Shown here piece after piece: positions 15,073 to 24,532 of a DNA stretch of 64,000 nucleotides. This DNA comes from Chryseobacterium piscicola (GTDB lineage: Bacteria; Bacteroidota; Bacteroidia; Flavobacteriales; Weeksellaceae), in NCBI RefSeq assembly GCF_900156685.1, contig NZ_FTOJ01000003.1:124001-188000 (forward strand), read 5' to 3'. Numbering within the stretch: the first letter of the stretch is position 1; the number at the start of each line of letters is the position of its first letter. The notes beneath the pieces were generated by a model. That model ran no database searches and was not told the DNA's origin. It saw nothing but the letters and a program-made list of their open reading frames with translations. The position numbers and the translations under genes were made by a program.

Positions 15073-17862
15073 ATGGCTGCAACTACAGAAATCGATATAA
15101 AAAAACAACTTTTCGTTAAAAATGCTCACTTGAACAACTTGAAGCATATAGACGTTCTGATTCCTAAAAACAAGCTCATCGTGATTACAGGTGTCTCGGG
15201 AAGCGGAAAATCTTCATTGGCTTTCGATACCATTTATGCCGAAGGACAGAGGAGATACGTGGAAAGCTTAAGTTCTTATGCCCGTCAGTTTTTAGGTAAA
15301 CTCGAAAAACCAAAAATTGATGATATTAAAGGGCTTGCACCTTCCATTGCGATTCAGCAAAAGGTAATTTCGTCTAATCCGAGATCTACAGTGGGAACTT
15401 CTACCGAGATTTATGATTATATGAAGCTCCTTTTTGCCAGAATAGGAAAAACTTTTTCACCAGTTTCTGGCTTGGAAGTGAAAAAAGATTCAGTTTCTGA
15501 TGTGATTGATTATATAAAATCTGCAAAAAAAGAAACTGCATTCTTACTAACTGCTCCTTTAAATTTTGATGCAGAAAATTTTAAAGAAACTTTAAATGTT
15601 TTAAAACTGGCGGGTTTTACAAGACTCGAAATCAACGGAAACGTTGCAGGAATAGAAGATTTGGAAAGCTTCGGATTTACTCCAGAAAAAGATATGCTGA
15701 TTAATTTGGTCATCGACCGTTTTTCTTACGAAGAAGACGAAAGTTTTCTCCAGAGACTGGCAGATTCTATTCAAATGGCGTTTTATGAAGGAAGAGGATA
15801 TTGTTCTTTAAAAAATATAGAGTCCGAAAAAATACAAGAATTTTCGAATAAATTTGAGCTAGACGGGATTGAATTTGTAGAGCCTAATGTTCATTTTTTT
15901 AGTTTTAATAATCCTTTCGGAGCTTGCCCTACCTGCGAAGGATACGGAAAAGTAATCGGAATTGATGAAGATTTGGTTATCCCCAACAAAGCGTTATCTC
16001 TTTTTGAAGACGCAGTAGCATCCTGGAAAGGAGAAAGTATGAGCGAATGGAAAAAAGATTTCATCAAAAAAGCCGGCGACTTCCCTATTCATAAACCATA
16101 TCATCAATTAACAAAAGATCAGAAAAATTTTCTTTGGAAAGGCGACGGGAAAAGTACTTTTCCATCTTTGAATAATTTCTTCAAAATGTTGGAAGAAAAT
16201 TTGTACAAAATTCAGTACAGAGTGATGTTGTCCCGTTACCGAGGCAAAACCCTTTGCCCAACCTGTGAAGGTTTGCGTTTGCGCGAAGAAACTACGTGGG
16301 TGAAAATAGATGGCCACAATATACAGTCGATGATTGAACTTCCTTTGGATGAGCTTTTTCCTCTTATTGAAAGTTTAAAACTATCTGATCACGATAAAGA
16401 AATTGCGAAAAGACTTTTATACGAAATTACAACCAGAATTGCATTTTTATTAAAAGTTGGTTTAGGGTATTTAACTTTAAACAGAACTTCCAACACGCTT
16501 TCCGGAGGCGAAAGCCAGAGAATAAATTTAGCCACAAGTTTGGGTAGTTCTCTTGTAGGGTCAATTTATATTTTAGATGAACCATCCATAGGGCTTCACT
16601 CTAGAGATACAGAAAACCTGATTGGAGTTTTGAAAAACCTGCGCGACCTCGGGAATACTGTGATTGTTGTAGAACACGATGAAGATGTGATGAAAGCTGC
16701 AGATTATATCATCGATATTGGCCCGGAAGCGGGATATTTGGGCGGCGAACTGGTTTTTGCAGGCGATTATAAAGAATTAAAAGATGCCGATACTTTAACT
16801 TCAAAATACCTTACGGGAAGATTGGAAATTGAAGTTCCGAAAAAGAGAAGAAAAGCGAAAGAATTTATCCATATAAAAGGAGCAAGACAAAATAATCTTA
16901 AAAATATTGATGTAGATATTCCTCTTGAGAATCTTGTAGTAATCACGGGAGTTTCGGGTAGCGGAAAATCTACTTTGATGAAAGAAATTCTTACGAATGA
17001 CGTGCAGATACAGCTTGGGATGGGCGGTAAAAAAGGAGATTATGATTCAGTTGAATTTCCTTTAAAAATGATTAAAAATATTGAGTTAATCGACCAGAAT
17101 CCTATCGGGAAATCTTCAAGATCAAACCCCGTAACTTATCTAAAAGCTTACGACGATATCAGAGATCTTTTTGCCAAGCAGAAAATGTCTAAAATGATGG
17201 GCTATAAACCAAAGCATTTTTCTTTCAACGTTGATGGCGGAAGATGTGATGAGTGTAAAGGCGAAGGTGTAATCAATGTTTCGATGCAGTTTATGGCTGA
17301 TATAGAATTGGAATGTGAAACCTGTAAAGGAACCCGTTTTAAAAACGAAATTCTGGAAGTAAGATATGATGAAAAAAATATTTCAGATATTTTGCACATG
17401 ACTGTTGATGAGTCACTTGAATTTTTCAGAGAAAATAAAGAAGATAAAATTGTGACGAAACTTACCCCGCTACAGGATGTTGGTTTGGGGTATCTTCAAC
17501 TCGGGCAAAGTTCTTCTACCCTTTCTGGCGGGGAAGCACAAAGGGTAAAACTTGCTTCTTTCCTAGTGAGAGGTGTTACGAATGATAAAACCTTATTTAT
17601 TTTTGATGAACCGTCTACCGGATTGCATTTTCACGATATTCAAAAATTATTGAAGTCATTGCAGGCATTGATTGATCTTGGACATTCTGTAATTGTTATT
17701 GAGCATCAGCCGGATATTATAAAATGTGCTGATTATATTGTAGACATAGGTCCCGATGCCGGAAAATATGGTGGCGAAGTGGTTTTCACAGGTACACCTG
17801 AAGAATTGGCAAAAAATAAAAAATCACATACGGCGAAATATGTCGCAGAAAAGTTGGTTTAA
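15073..17862 (+). CDS. uvrA: UvrABC excinuclease subunit A
   Basis: 929 residues. DNA-damage recognition ATPase of nucleotide excision repair, acting with UvrB and UvrC. Two ABC modules are visible: Walker A GVSGSGKSS at 40-48 and GVSGSGKST near 626-634; signatures LSGGESQRINLA and LSGGEAQRVKLA; Walker B LDEPSIGLH and FDEPSTGLH. Zinc-binding cysteines occur in CPTCEGYGK, CPTCEGLRL and the C-terminal pair CDECKGEG / CETCKGTR. The length is normal for UvrA. It begins 5 bp after the preceding gene; a terminator hairpin follows at 17971. Confidence 0.97.
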   Translation: MAATTEIDIKKQLFVKNAHLNNLKHIDVLIPKNKLIVITGVSGSGKSSLAFDTIYAEGQRRYVESLSSYARQFLGKLEKPKIDDIKGLAPSIAIQQKVISSNPRSTVGTSTEIYDYMKLLFARIGKTFSPVSGLEVKKDSVSDVIDYIKSAKKETAFLLTAPLNFDAENFKETLNVLKLAGFTRLEINGNVAGIEDLESFGFTPEKDMLINLVIDRFSYEEDESFLQRLADSIQMAFYEGRGYCSLKNIESEKIQEFSNKFELDGIEFVEPNVHFFSFNNPFGACPTCEGYGKVIGIDEDLVIPNKALSLFEDAVASWKGESMSEWKKDFIKKAGDFPIHKPYHQLTKDQKNFLWKGDGKSTFPSLNNFFKMLEENLYKIQYRVMLSRYRGKTLCPTCEGLRLREETTWVKIDGHNIQSMIELPLDELFPLIESLKLSDHDKEIAKRLLYEITTRIAFLLKVGLGYLTLNRTSNTLSGGESQRINLATSLGSSLVGSIYILDEPSIGLHSRDTENLIGVLKNLRDLGNTVIVVEHDEDVMKAADYIIDIGPEAGYLGGELVFAGDYKELKDADTLTSKYLTGRLEIEVPKKRRKAKEFIHIKGARQNNLKNIDVDIPLENLVVITGVSGSGKSTLMKEILTNDVQIQLGMGGKKGDYDSVEFPLKMIKNIELIDQNPIGKSSRSNPVTYLKAYDDIRDLFAKQKMSKMMGYKPKHFSFNVDGGRCDECKGEGVINVSMQFMADIELECETCKGTRFKNEILEVRYDEKNISDILHMTVDESLEFFRENKEDKIVTKLTPLQDVGLGYLQLGQSSSTLSGGEAQRVKLASFLVRGVTNDKTLFIFDEPSTGLHFHDIQKLLKSLQALIDLGHSVIVIEHQPDIIKCADYIVDIGPDAGKYGGEVVFTGTPEELAKNKKSHTAKYVAEKLV

Positions 17863-17970
17863 AAAATAGAAACTTTACGAATTTTGAAAATTTGAAAGGT
17901 TTTTTTTCCTGTTAGGAAAAAAAACACCTACCGTTCCACGCACAGCTCCATTAGAAATTAATTGGATAAC

Positions 17971-18005
17971 AAAATAGGAAGCAATTTTTGCTTCCTATTT
18001 TTATT
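17971..18005. terminator. Terminator after uvrA and the T9SS protein
   Basis: Inverted repeat AAATAGGAAGCAA / TTGCTTCCTATTT with T-runs on the right and A-runs on the left, placed between convergent genes, usable from both strands. It touches the stop codon of the reverse-strand gene. Confidence 0.8.
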
Positions 18006-19833
18006 TTACTGTTATTTTAAAAACCTTCATCTGTTCGGCTTTTTCAGAAAATACTTCCAAAAGATAATTTCCTACAGAAAGTTTTCCCTTCATTTGTATA
18101 AAATTGATTTTCTCTTTTTCCAAATTTTGTGTGGCAATTAATCTTCCAGACCAATCTGAAATTTTTATAGAAGCTTTTTGTTTTTGGAGAATATCTCCTT
18201 TTATGTAGAAATTTCCGTCATTGGGATTGTCATACAGCTGAATATCTATTTGTGATAGAACTTCGGATGTTGATAGAGGGTTTTTTAAATCAAATTTTCC
18301 GATATAGCCAAAAGATTGTTGTATTGCCGGATTTAGCATATAAGGGAAAGCTCCGTTTTCTGTACCGATTCCTGTAGGTGAGCCTGTTGTACCGTAAAGT
18401 ATAAATGAGCCGTCATTTAAAAATCGGGGTGTTATGTATTCTCCCCAAAAGCTAGTGCCCGGACCGCCATAATATGAGCACCATTTTCTTGCTCCACTGG
18501 CGTCAAATTCTGCAAAATACATATTCGACCAATTGGTTGAAGTATTTGGTATTGTATTTAGAAAAGCTAGTGGTGTAGAAATGTTGTCTGTGGCACCATA
18601 TTGATTTCCTGTAATTAATATTTTATTATCAAAAACAGAAAGATTACTGAAAGCGAGGCTTGTATCATAGCCGTTTGTTCCAAAGTAAGTACTCCACAAG
18701 CGATTTCCGGTAAAACCAAATTTGCTTAAAAAAAGATCGCTGTCACCTGTTAACTGAGGCTTAAAAGCTCCAGAAGTTGCAAAATAGGTTGGGTTGCTCT
18801 GGTCCATATTTTCACCCGAAACGTAGACTCCGGTAGAACTTACTTCAATTCCATAAATTCCTGCTCCACTGTATAAACCCGATGAAAAAGGAGTTCCGTA
18901 AAATGTACCCCAATCTTTTTGACCTGTATTGGCATTTATTTTTATAATTAAATTTTGTGCGCTAGCTAATGGCTGAAAAGTTCCGGCATCTGTGTAAGTT
19001 CCCGGCATATTTTGCTCATAATCTGTAACTGCGTACATAGAACCATCATACAGTTCATAATCTATAATCAAAGGTGAGTAGGTTGCCCAAAGCTTTTGCC
19101 CAGAACTATTGAGCTTTACAATATAACTGTTGGATAACTGCATATTTGCAGTTTGATAATCTATAAAATTTTCCACAAAAACACCTGGCGTTGTAAGCCC
19201 GGGAATATCAGCTTTGGTGTCGGAAACCAAATAAATATTAGAATCTTCATCAAATCGCAGTATAACACCTCTTGCTGAAGTTGTATTGGGCAAGTAAGTC
19301 GTCCAAAGAAGTATTCCTGATGGTGTATACTTAGAAAGTGTAACGGTAATGTTTGAAGGTAAATTTTGATTTTGAGTAAGCCATACACCGGAAGTTGAAA
19401 GATTATTTATAATGCCGCTATAGGCTTTTAATATGTATTTGTTGTTATTATGATCAATACCTCTTAGAATCTCAAAATTGTGAATTGTTCCGCTATCTAT
19501 ACCTTTATATCCTCCCCATATCATTGGTGCATTTGCACTGTAAACAGAATGATACAAATTGGGAGAAACCGATAAATCACAGTTGTTTCCTCCCAAAACA
19601 TACTGATCGTAATAGCTGTTTTGATAGCCACTTACCAAATAGGCAGTAGAGTTTGTATAAATATTGTTTTGAGAATCATGGAAGACGTTTGTTCCTACTT
19701 TATACTCATCGAAAAGAAGATTTCCAGTTCCGCCAACGTAGGTACCCCAAGTTCTTTGGTATGTAAAAGTTGTCTGAGAAAAAGCTGAATTAAATAATAA
19801 AATAATTAAGGATAAGCTAATAATATTTTTCAT
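18001..19833 (-). CDS. T9SS-secreted beta-propeller-like protein
   Basis: About 610 residues from M at 19833 (signal MKNIISLSLIILLFNSAFSQ); an upstream in-frame ATG at 19860 would spoil the signal peptide. The body holds spaced repeats with an aromatic core: WGTYVGG, WTTYLP, WATYSP, WGTFYG, WSTYFG and WCSYYGG, each followed by a GD- or DN-rich turn, as in SBBP-type beta-propeller proteins. Residues near the end (DIQLYDNPNDGNFYI onward, then LSVGNYLLEVF and MKVFKITVK) are a T9SS type A sorting domain, so the protein is exported by the type IX system and probably cell-surface anchored. A collapsed paralogue lies immediately upstream. Confidence 0.85.
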   Translation of the reverse strand: MKNIISLSLIILLFNSAFSQTTFTYQRTWGTYVGGTGNLLFDEYKVGTNVFHDSQNNIYTNSTAYLVSGYQNSYYDQYVLGGNNCDLSVSPNLYHSVYSANAPMIWGGYKGIDSGTIHNFEILRGIDHNNNKYILKAYSGIINNLSTSGVWLTQNQNLPSNITVTLSKYTPSGILLWTTYLPNTTSARGVILRFDEDSNIYLVSDTKADIPGLTTPGVFVENFIDYQTANMQLSNSYIVKLNSSGQKLWATYSPLIIDYELYDGSMYAVTDYEQNMPGTYTDAGTFQPLASAQNLIIKINANTGQKDWGTFYGTPFSSGLYSGAGIYGIEVSSTGVYVSGENMDQSNPTYFATSGAFKPQLTGDSDLFLSKFGFTGNRLWSTYFGTNGYDTSLAFSNLSVFDNKILITGNQYGATDNISTPLAFLNTIPNTSTNWSNMYFAEFDASGARKWCSYYGGPGTSFWGEYITPRFLNDGSFILYGTTGSPTGIGTENGAFPYMLNPAIQQSFGYIGKFDLKNPLSTSEVLSQIDIQLYDNPNDGNFYIKGDILQKQKASIKISDWSGRLIATQNLEKEKINFIQMKGKLSVGNYLLEVFSEKAEQMKVFKITVK

Positions 19834-19846
19834 ACTTTTATTTTGA

Positions 19847-20275
19847 TTATTGATTTGCAAGAAGTTTGAAGACTCTTATCCGATTTCCTTTTTCAGAAAC
19901 TGTTTCTACAATATAATTTCAGGCAGCAAGTAGTCTTTTCAATCGAATATTTTTTTTCTTTTCTAAATTTTAAGAAGCTATTAATCTTGCAGACATATCT
20001 ATTACTCTTTTTTTGCATTTTGCTTTTCGAGAACAAATCATTTACGATAAAAATTTCCGTTATGGGGATTGTTGTACAACTGAATATCTAATTGATCTGT
20101 TACTTCAAAAGTAAATATCTAGTTGTAAACCATTTCTGTACTGATTTTATTCATTGAGGTGAGTTCTGTAACCACCAACATAAGTTTTCCAAGTTTTAAT
20201 ATGCTGGAGAAGAGTTTGAGATTTCATGCCTACAAATAAAAACAAAACCGAAAAGATTGTTAAATTATGTCTCAT
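19847..20275 (-). pseudogene. Relic of a paralogous T9SS beta-propeller protein
   Basis: The reverse strand from ATG 20275 reads MRHNLTIFSVLFLFVGMKSQ, then TWKTYVGGYRTH, a signal peptide plus the first WxTYVGG repeat, like the start of the intact neighbour (WGTYVGG). Only about 100 bases later it passes into DIQLYNNPHNGNFYRK, the counterpart of DIQLYDNPNDGNFYIK in the neighbour's sorting domain, interrupted by a stop and frameshifts, and it ends VSEKGNRIRVFKLLANQ before TAA at 19847. About 500 codons of the middle are gone. This is a former tandem duplicate that suffered an internal deletion and then decayed. Confidence 0.8.
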
Positions 20276-20570
20276 ACAAGAGAGTATTCATCAAAGATAT
20301 AAAATGATTATGAATTATTAAATAATAATAGTTTTTAATTTGAATTTAATCTGTTGTGATGTGTTTTTATGCAAAATAATACAAAAATGAGAGATTGGCT
20401 TTCCTCTAAAATTTTCGCCCTATTTTTTGGGAGATAATTTTTTAATTTTAATATTAAATTTACATACCCTATCGAAAATGTTATTAATTTTACGATGTAA
20501 AAAAATGAAATGAAACCTTTTTTTCTTTTCTATTTTCAGAAATTGCAATTAAATTTGATATAAAAAATTT

Positions 20571-20600
20571 AAGCACAGCATCGTCGGCTGTGCTTTTTTA
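20571..20600 (+). terminator. Orphan forward terminator 1
   Basis: Hairpin AAGCACAGC / GCTGTGCTT followed by TTTTTATTG on the forward strand. No known forward gene ends upstream; the nearest candidate is an unannotated small transcript. Confidence 0.75.
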
Positions 20601-20638
20601 TTGTTGTCTAACTAAAAAATGAGATTTATTTATCTACT

Positions 20639-20668
20639 GAATCCGCTTCTAAAAAGCGGATTCTTTTG
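20639..20668 (+). terminator. Orphan forward terminator 2
   Basis: Perfect 10-bp stem GAATCCGCTT / AAGCGGATTC with a 5-base loop, followed by TTTTGTT. It lies 39 bp beyond terminator 1 and has no T-run on the reverse strand. Confidence 0.7.
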
Positions 20669-20902
20669 TTGCTTTAATCTATATGATTTTAATGAATAGA
20701 CTTTATTTAAATTATTAAAATATCTTTTCTAGATTAACTGATAATTAAAAATAATTAGCATCAAAAAATTGTATTTTTTAACGAATAAAATAATAAGGAG
20801 ATATAAAATAGTGAAAAAAAACAATAAAAATATTCTCATCATTCAATCTATTTTACATCATCAAAACAATCCTATTTATAGTTTATAAAACATGAAATTT
20901 TA

Positions 20903-20940
20903 TCAATAAAAAAATCCTGAAGATTTTTCTTCAGGATTTT
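20903..20940 (-). terminator. Terminator of the ResB-CcsA gene
   Basis: AAAATCCTGAAGA / TCTTCAGGATTTT hairpin, on the reverse strand followed by a run of T. It lies 21 bp past the stop at 20961. Confidence 0.85.
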
Positions 20941-20960
20941 AAAATAGTATTTTAAGTTTT

Positions 20961-23900
20961 CTATTTTTTAGTAAGAGCCTTAAATTTTATAAATGAAACT
21001 ACAGACAGTACAACCATTGTCGCAAAGCCGATATACACCCAAGCCGGAATAGGAACAGGATCACCTGCTGCGTAGGAATGAAGTCCGCTTAAGTAGTAAT
21101 TTACTCCAACGTAAGTCATTAGCATTGAACAGAACGAGAACATTGTTGCTACGTGAATTGCCCATCTACTTCTCAATCCCGGAACCAATCTCATGTGTAA
21201 AACGAAAGCATAAATGATTACTGAAATGAAAGCCCAAGTTTCTTTAGGATCCCAGCTCCAATATCTACCCCAAGATTCATTGGCCCAAATTCCTCCAAGG
21301 AACATACCTACTGTTAATGCAAAGAGCCCGATGGTGGTAGACATTTCTGCAACAATTGCCAGTTCTTTCAGTGTAGAATCGTTATGCGTTTTGAATAATT
21401 TTTTATCTGAAATAATATAAAATACCAATGAAATTACCGCAATAATCATTGATAGTGAGAAGAAACCATAACTAGAAATAATAATGGCAACGTGCACAAT
21501 GAGCCAATATGATTTCAAAACAGGAACTAGGGGTGTGATTTGAGGGTCTAGAGATGATGCACCATGTGCAAATCCCATCATGATTACCGCAACCATATAG
21601 CCTGCTGCAGGTATCAATGCATTTGAGTTGTTTTTAGATACCAAATTTTTAGCGCCTTCAGACTTGGTTTTATCAGTAAAACTACTTTTCCCAAATCCAA
21701 AATAGAACATTAATCCCGCAGAAATACCGACCCAAGAAATAAAGATAATGGCCTCATAACCGTTACTCCAAGGAGCGTGACCTGAGATGTACCATCTCCC
21801 TATCAATCCTAAGAAATGACAGAAATATCCTATTAACCCCAGATAAATGAAACCCTTGATGATCTTGTTCAAAATTTTATTTGGCTTAAATAATTCAACA
21901 AAACCAAGAATTAACAATAAACCACCAATTAAAGTATAGAAAATCAAAAGCTTAAAATTGATGTCGGTTTTATTCATAAAAACTTCCAAATCAACTTTAG
22001 ATTGTGTAGGAACTACAGATTTACCCCACTTTTGCTGATAATCTGAAAGCTTTTTCAATTCAGCATCTGCTTTGCTCCAGTTTCCTGTTTTTTGTGCCAG
22101 AAGCACTTCTGCAAAATATGGTCCCATCACTTGTTGAGATTCTGTATCTGGTTCCATTTTTTGATTTAACCATGAATTCCAAGTGTGATTCGGATCATTC
22201 TTTACGGGTACAATTCTCATAAACTGACCGCTGAATAAACCGTTAAAAATCTGTACTCTTTCGTTTATTTTGATAATTTGTTTATCATATTCCGACTGCT
22301 CAGCCGGTTTTTTACGGAATGCAGTATTGTATTCAGCTTCTAAAATGTAAGTTAGATTTCCATTAGCATCTGCTGGGAAAAGATTCATCAAAGAAGTATA
22401 GCCATCTTCATTCGCTTTTGTCATTTTCAAAAGTTCTTTACCTCCTTTGGCATCTACTTTTATTAGCGGAACCATCGTCCAGCTAGGAGTATCTGTATTA
22501 ATAGAAATAAACCATTGTTCGGCTGTTAAAAATTTACCGTCTGTTCCTTTGAATTTATCTCTTTGGTAAAGTTTTCTTAAAACATCTAAAGCTTCTGTAT
22601 TGATAGGAACAATTCTTCCTTCAAAATTCTGTACCAAAAGATACCCGAATTTATCTGCGTGTTCTTTGCTTATTTTATTTTTAGATATGATTTCGTCTGG
22701 CGAAATATTTCTCATTTTCGTTAAAGGAGATGCAACAGAATTTTGTTTTGGTTGAACCAACTCTGGAGCCACGTCGTGGGAGTGGTCATCGCCTTCTACA
22801 TGTACATGCTCTCTGCTTCCGTCGCTTGTTCCGTGGGTTTCAATTTTTTGAGCGTTTAAACCCAAACTCAAAAGAATGAGAAGAATCATTGTTGCCTTCT
22901 TTTTACTGATGTCTTTCAGCATTTTATTAAGCTTCCAAAAATGGGTTCCTTTCCAGAAAAACATCACAAACATACCTCCAAACAAGAAAGCATAACCAAT
23001 ATAGGAGATTAAAGTTCCCCAGAAATCATGGTTTACAGAAAGTAACGTTCCCATTCTGTCGGGCGTGTAGCTAGCCTGAAAAAAACGATAACCTTTATAA
23101 TTCAAAACATTGTTCATATAGATTTTATGAGGAGTTTCTTTGCCTTCATCAATCACCTTTATATGGCTTTCGTAGGCACTTGGAGAAGTACTTCCTGGAT
23201 AAGTTTCCATTACAAAATCATCTAATTTGATGCTGAAAGGTGTAGTGTATTTTTTTGGTCCGAAACCAAGCATAATATTCAGTCCGTCCATTGTTACTTG
23301 CTTATAAGCGTCAGGATTTCCTCTTTCAACAGAAAGATCAACAAGCTGTTTAGTTTTTGGTCCTTGAATTTCAACTGTCAACTGATCCGGAACATTCTGG
23401 TCTTTCTTCTTGTCACCTTCAATAGCCATTAGTTTTCCTTTTTTCAAACCTTCCGGTACTACTAATTTCAATTCATTTATGGTGTATAAACTTCTTAGAA
23501 CTAAAGGCTGAAACTGATTTTTAACTGTATTTCCTGTTGCCTGTGTTGCCATTGTCATGTAAGCTGCATCTACAGGTGTTTTAATCATTAACTGCCCATT
23601 GTTATTGGCAAACTCTACAGCTCCTTCAATTGCTCTGCCGAAAGAAACCAAAGTTCCGTTGATAGATTTGGTTTCGCCTTGTTTAAGATAGATGTTTTGT
23701 CTTCCTGTACTACCTGTAGAAACCAAATGAAGATATTCTGCACCTTGTGTATTAGGAACTAAACTGTCTTTTTTTCTTTGAATATATTCTTTGGCTACAA
23801 CTTTTATTTTTTTGTTGTGAAACTCATAGTTGGCCTCAAAACTTTTGTGAAGCGGAGACATTAAATATGGGATATCCTGATAAGTTAAAACATCACCTTT

Positions 23901-24284
23901 TTCTTCAATTTGAATTTTAAAGAAATGCTTATCGGTAACAATCTCATTAGTGGTTTCTCCTTCACGAATGCTCATTTGACCTTCAAAACTGATGTATCTG
24001 GTAACTGCACCACCAATAAATATCAAGATAAAAGCCAAGTGGAAAACCAGAACAGGCCATTTTTCTCTCTTCCAAAGACGATATCGGGCAATATTACCAC
24101 AAAAATTGAGAATTAGCAGAAACATAACGAGCTCAAACCATTTTGCTTCATAAATTAAAGCTTTTGCTGTGGGTGTGCCATAGTCGTTTTCCATGAATGT
24201 GGCGTAGGCCATTGAGAAGGCATATACCAGTAAAAGTACTGCCGTAGTTCTGGTAGAAATCAGGAGGTCTGTTAACTTCTTCAT
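20961..24284 (-). CDS. ccsA: Cytochrome c biogenesis protein, ResB-CcsA fusion
   Basis: About 1107 residues. System II haem delivery: it carries haem across the inner membrane and attaches it to apocytochrome c. The N-terminal half is ResB/CcsB-like (membrane helices and a long extracytoplasmic domain up to about 430); a second soluble stretch (about 500-780, with a His-rich HGTSDGSREHVHVEGDDHSHD segment split by acidic residues) precedes the C-terminal CcsA half with many helices and the haem-binding tryptophan-rich motif WGRYWSWDPKETW at about 1003. I start at ATG 24284: the longer ORF from 24362 would run through a TATTTTTG promoter box (24305-24312) and add a non-family hydrophobic leader. 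Such fusions are known in Bacteroidetes and epsilonproteobacteria. Confidence 0.92.
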   Translation of the reverse strand: MKKLTDLLISTRTTAVLLLVYAFSMAYATFMENDYGTPTAKALIYEAKWFELVMFLLILNFCGNIARYRLWKREKWPVLVFHLAFILIFIGGAVTRYISFEGQMSIREGETTNEIVTDKHFFKIQIEEKGDVLTYQDIPYLMSPLHKSFEANYEFHNKKIKVVAKEYIQRKKDSLVPNTQGAEYLHLVSTGSTGRQNIYLKQGETKSINGTLVSFGRAIEGAVEFANNNGQLMIKTPVDAAYMTMATQATGNTVKNQFQPLVLRSLYTINELKLVVPEGLKKGKLMAIEGDKKKDQNVPDQLTVEIQGPKTKQLVDLSVERGNPDAYKQVTMDGLNIMLGFGPKKYTTPFSIKLDDFVMETYPGSTSPSAYESHIKVIDEGKETPHKIYMNNVLNYKGYRFFQASYTPDRMGTLLSVNHDFWGTLISYIGYAFLFGGMFVMFFWKGTHFWKLNKMLKDISKKKATMILLILLSLGLNAQKIETHGTSDGSREHVHVEGDDHSHDVAPELVQPKQNSVASPLTKMRNISPDEIISKNKISKEHADKFGYLLVQNFEGRIVPINTEALDVLRKLYQRDKFKGTDGKFLTAEQWFISINTDTPSWTMVPLIKVDAKGGKELLKMTKANEDGYTSLMNLFPADANGNLTYILEAEYNTAFRKKPAEQSEYDKQIIKINERVQIFNGLFSGQFMRIVPVKNDPNHTWNSWLNQKMEPDTESQQVMGPYFAEVLLAQKTGNWSKADAELKKLSDYQQKWGKSVVPTQSKVDLEVFMNKTDINFKLLIFYTLIGGLLLILGFVELFKPNKILNKIIKGFIYLGLIGYFCHFLGLIGRWYISGHAPWSNGYEAIIFISWVGISAGLMFYFGFGKSSFTDKTKSEGAKNLVSKNNSNALIPAAGYMVAVIMMGFAHGASSLDPQITPLVPVLKSYWLIVHVAIIISSYGFFSLSMIIAVISLVFYIISDKKLFKTHNDSTLKELAIVAEMSTTIGLFALTVGMFLGGIWANESWGRYWSWDPKETWAFISVIIYAFVLHMRLVPGLRSRWAIHVATMFSFCSMLMTYVGVNYYLSGLHSYAAGDPVPIPAWVYIGFATMVVLSVVSFIKFKALTKK

Positions 24285-24304
24285 TTTATTTTTTACTTGA
24301 CTTG

Positions 24305-24312
24305 CAAAAATA
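24305..24312 (-). promoter_or_regulatory. Minus-7 box TATTTTTG for the ResB-CcsA gene
   Basis: Reverse-strand TATTTTTG 20 bases before ATG 24284 but inside the longest ORF, which is why the downstream start was preferred. Confidence 0.55.
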
Positions 24313-24510
24313 AGGATGATTAGACGAAAGGCAGTGAAAAAAAGCTGTTTTTTGTCACCCAATACTCTTATTCAGCTTGTTTGGAATGATTCTTAATAAC
24401 GATTGAGTATTCTCATTTTTTGTAAAAATATAGGCTTCTAGCTCAAAAACTTAGATGAAATTCTACAAAATTGGCTTACTCAAATGCCAAACTTTAATCT
24501 AAAAAAACAT

Positions 24511-24518
24511 TAAATTTG
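24511..24518 (+). promoter_or_regulatory. Minus-7 box TAAATTTG for ftsK
   Basis: TAAATTTG 14 bases before the ftsK ATG at 24533. No well-spaced TTG is found upstream. Confidence 0.5.
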
Positions 24519-24532
24519 CCCCCATTGAAGCT

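Larger units (their letters stand above)
20276..20960. other. Gene-poor region with orphan terminators
   Basis: About 680 bases without a gene of normal size. It contains two forward-strand terminator-like hairpins (20571-20600 and 20639-20668) that follow no annotated forward gene, and the reverse-strand terminator of the ResB-CcsA gene at the right end. Only tiny ORFs occur, for example 17 codons at 20510-20563 and 26 codons at 20619-20699 that includes the second hairpin. See findings for a possible small RNA. Confidence 0.6.

Noticed and set aside
17897..17928. Hairpin with T8/A8 arms after uvrA
   Set aside because: Looks like a terminator but lacks a following T-run on the forward strand; the hairpin at 17971 explains termination better.
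20812..20890. GTG-started 26-codon ORF with an upstream GGAG
   Set aside because: Very AT-rich, Asn/Lys/Ile/His composition, no conservation evidence, and Bacteroidetes rarely use such sites.
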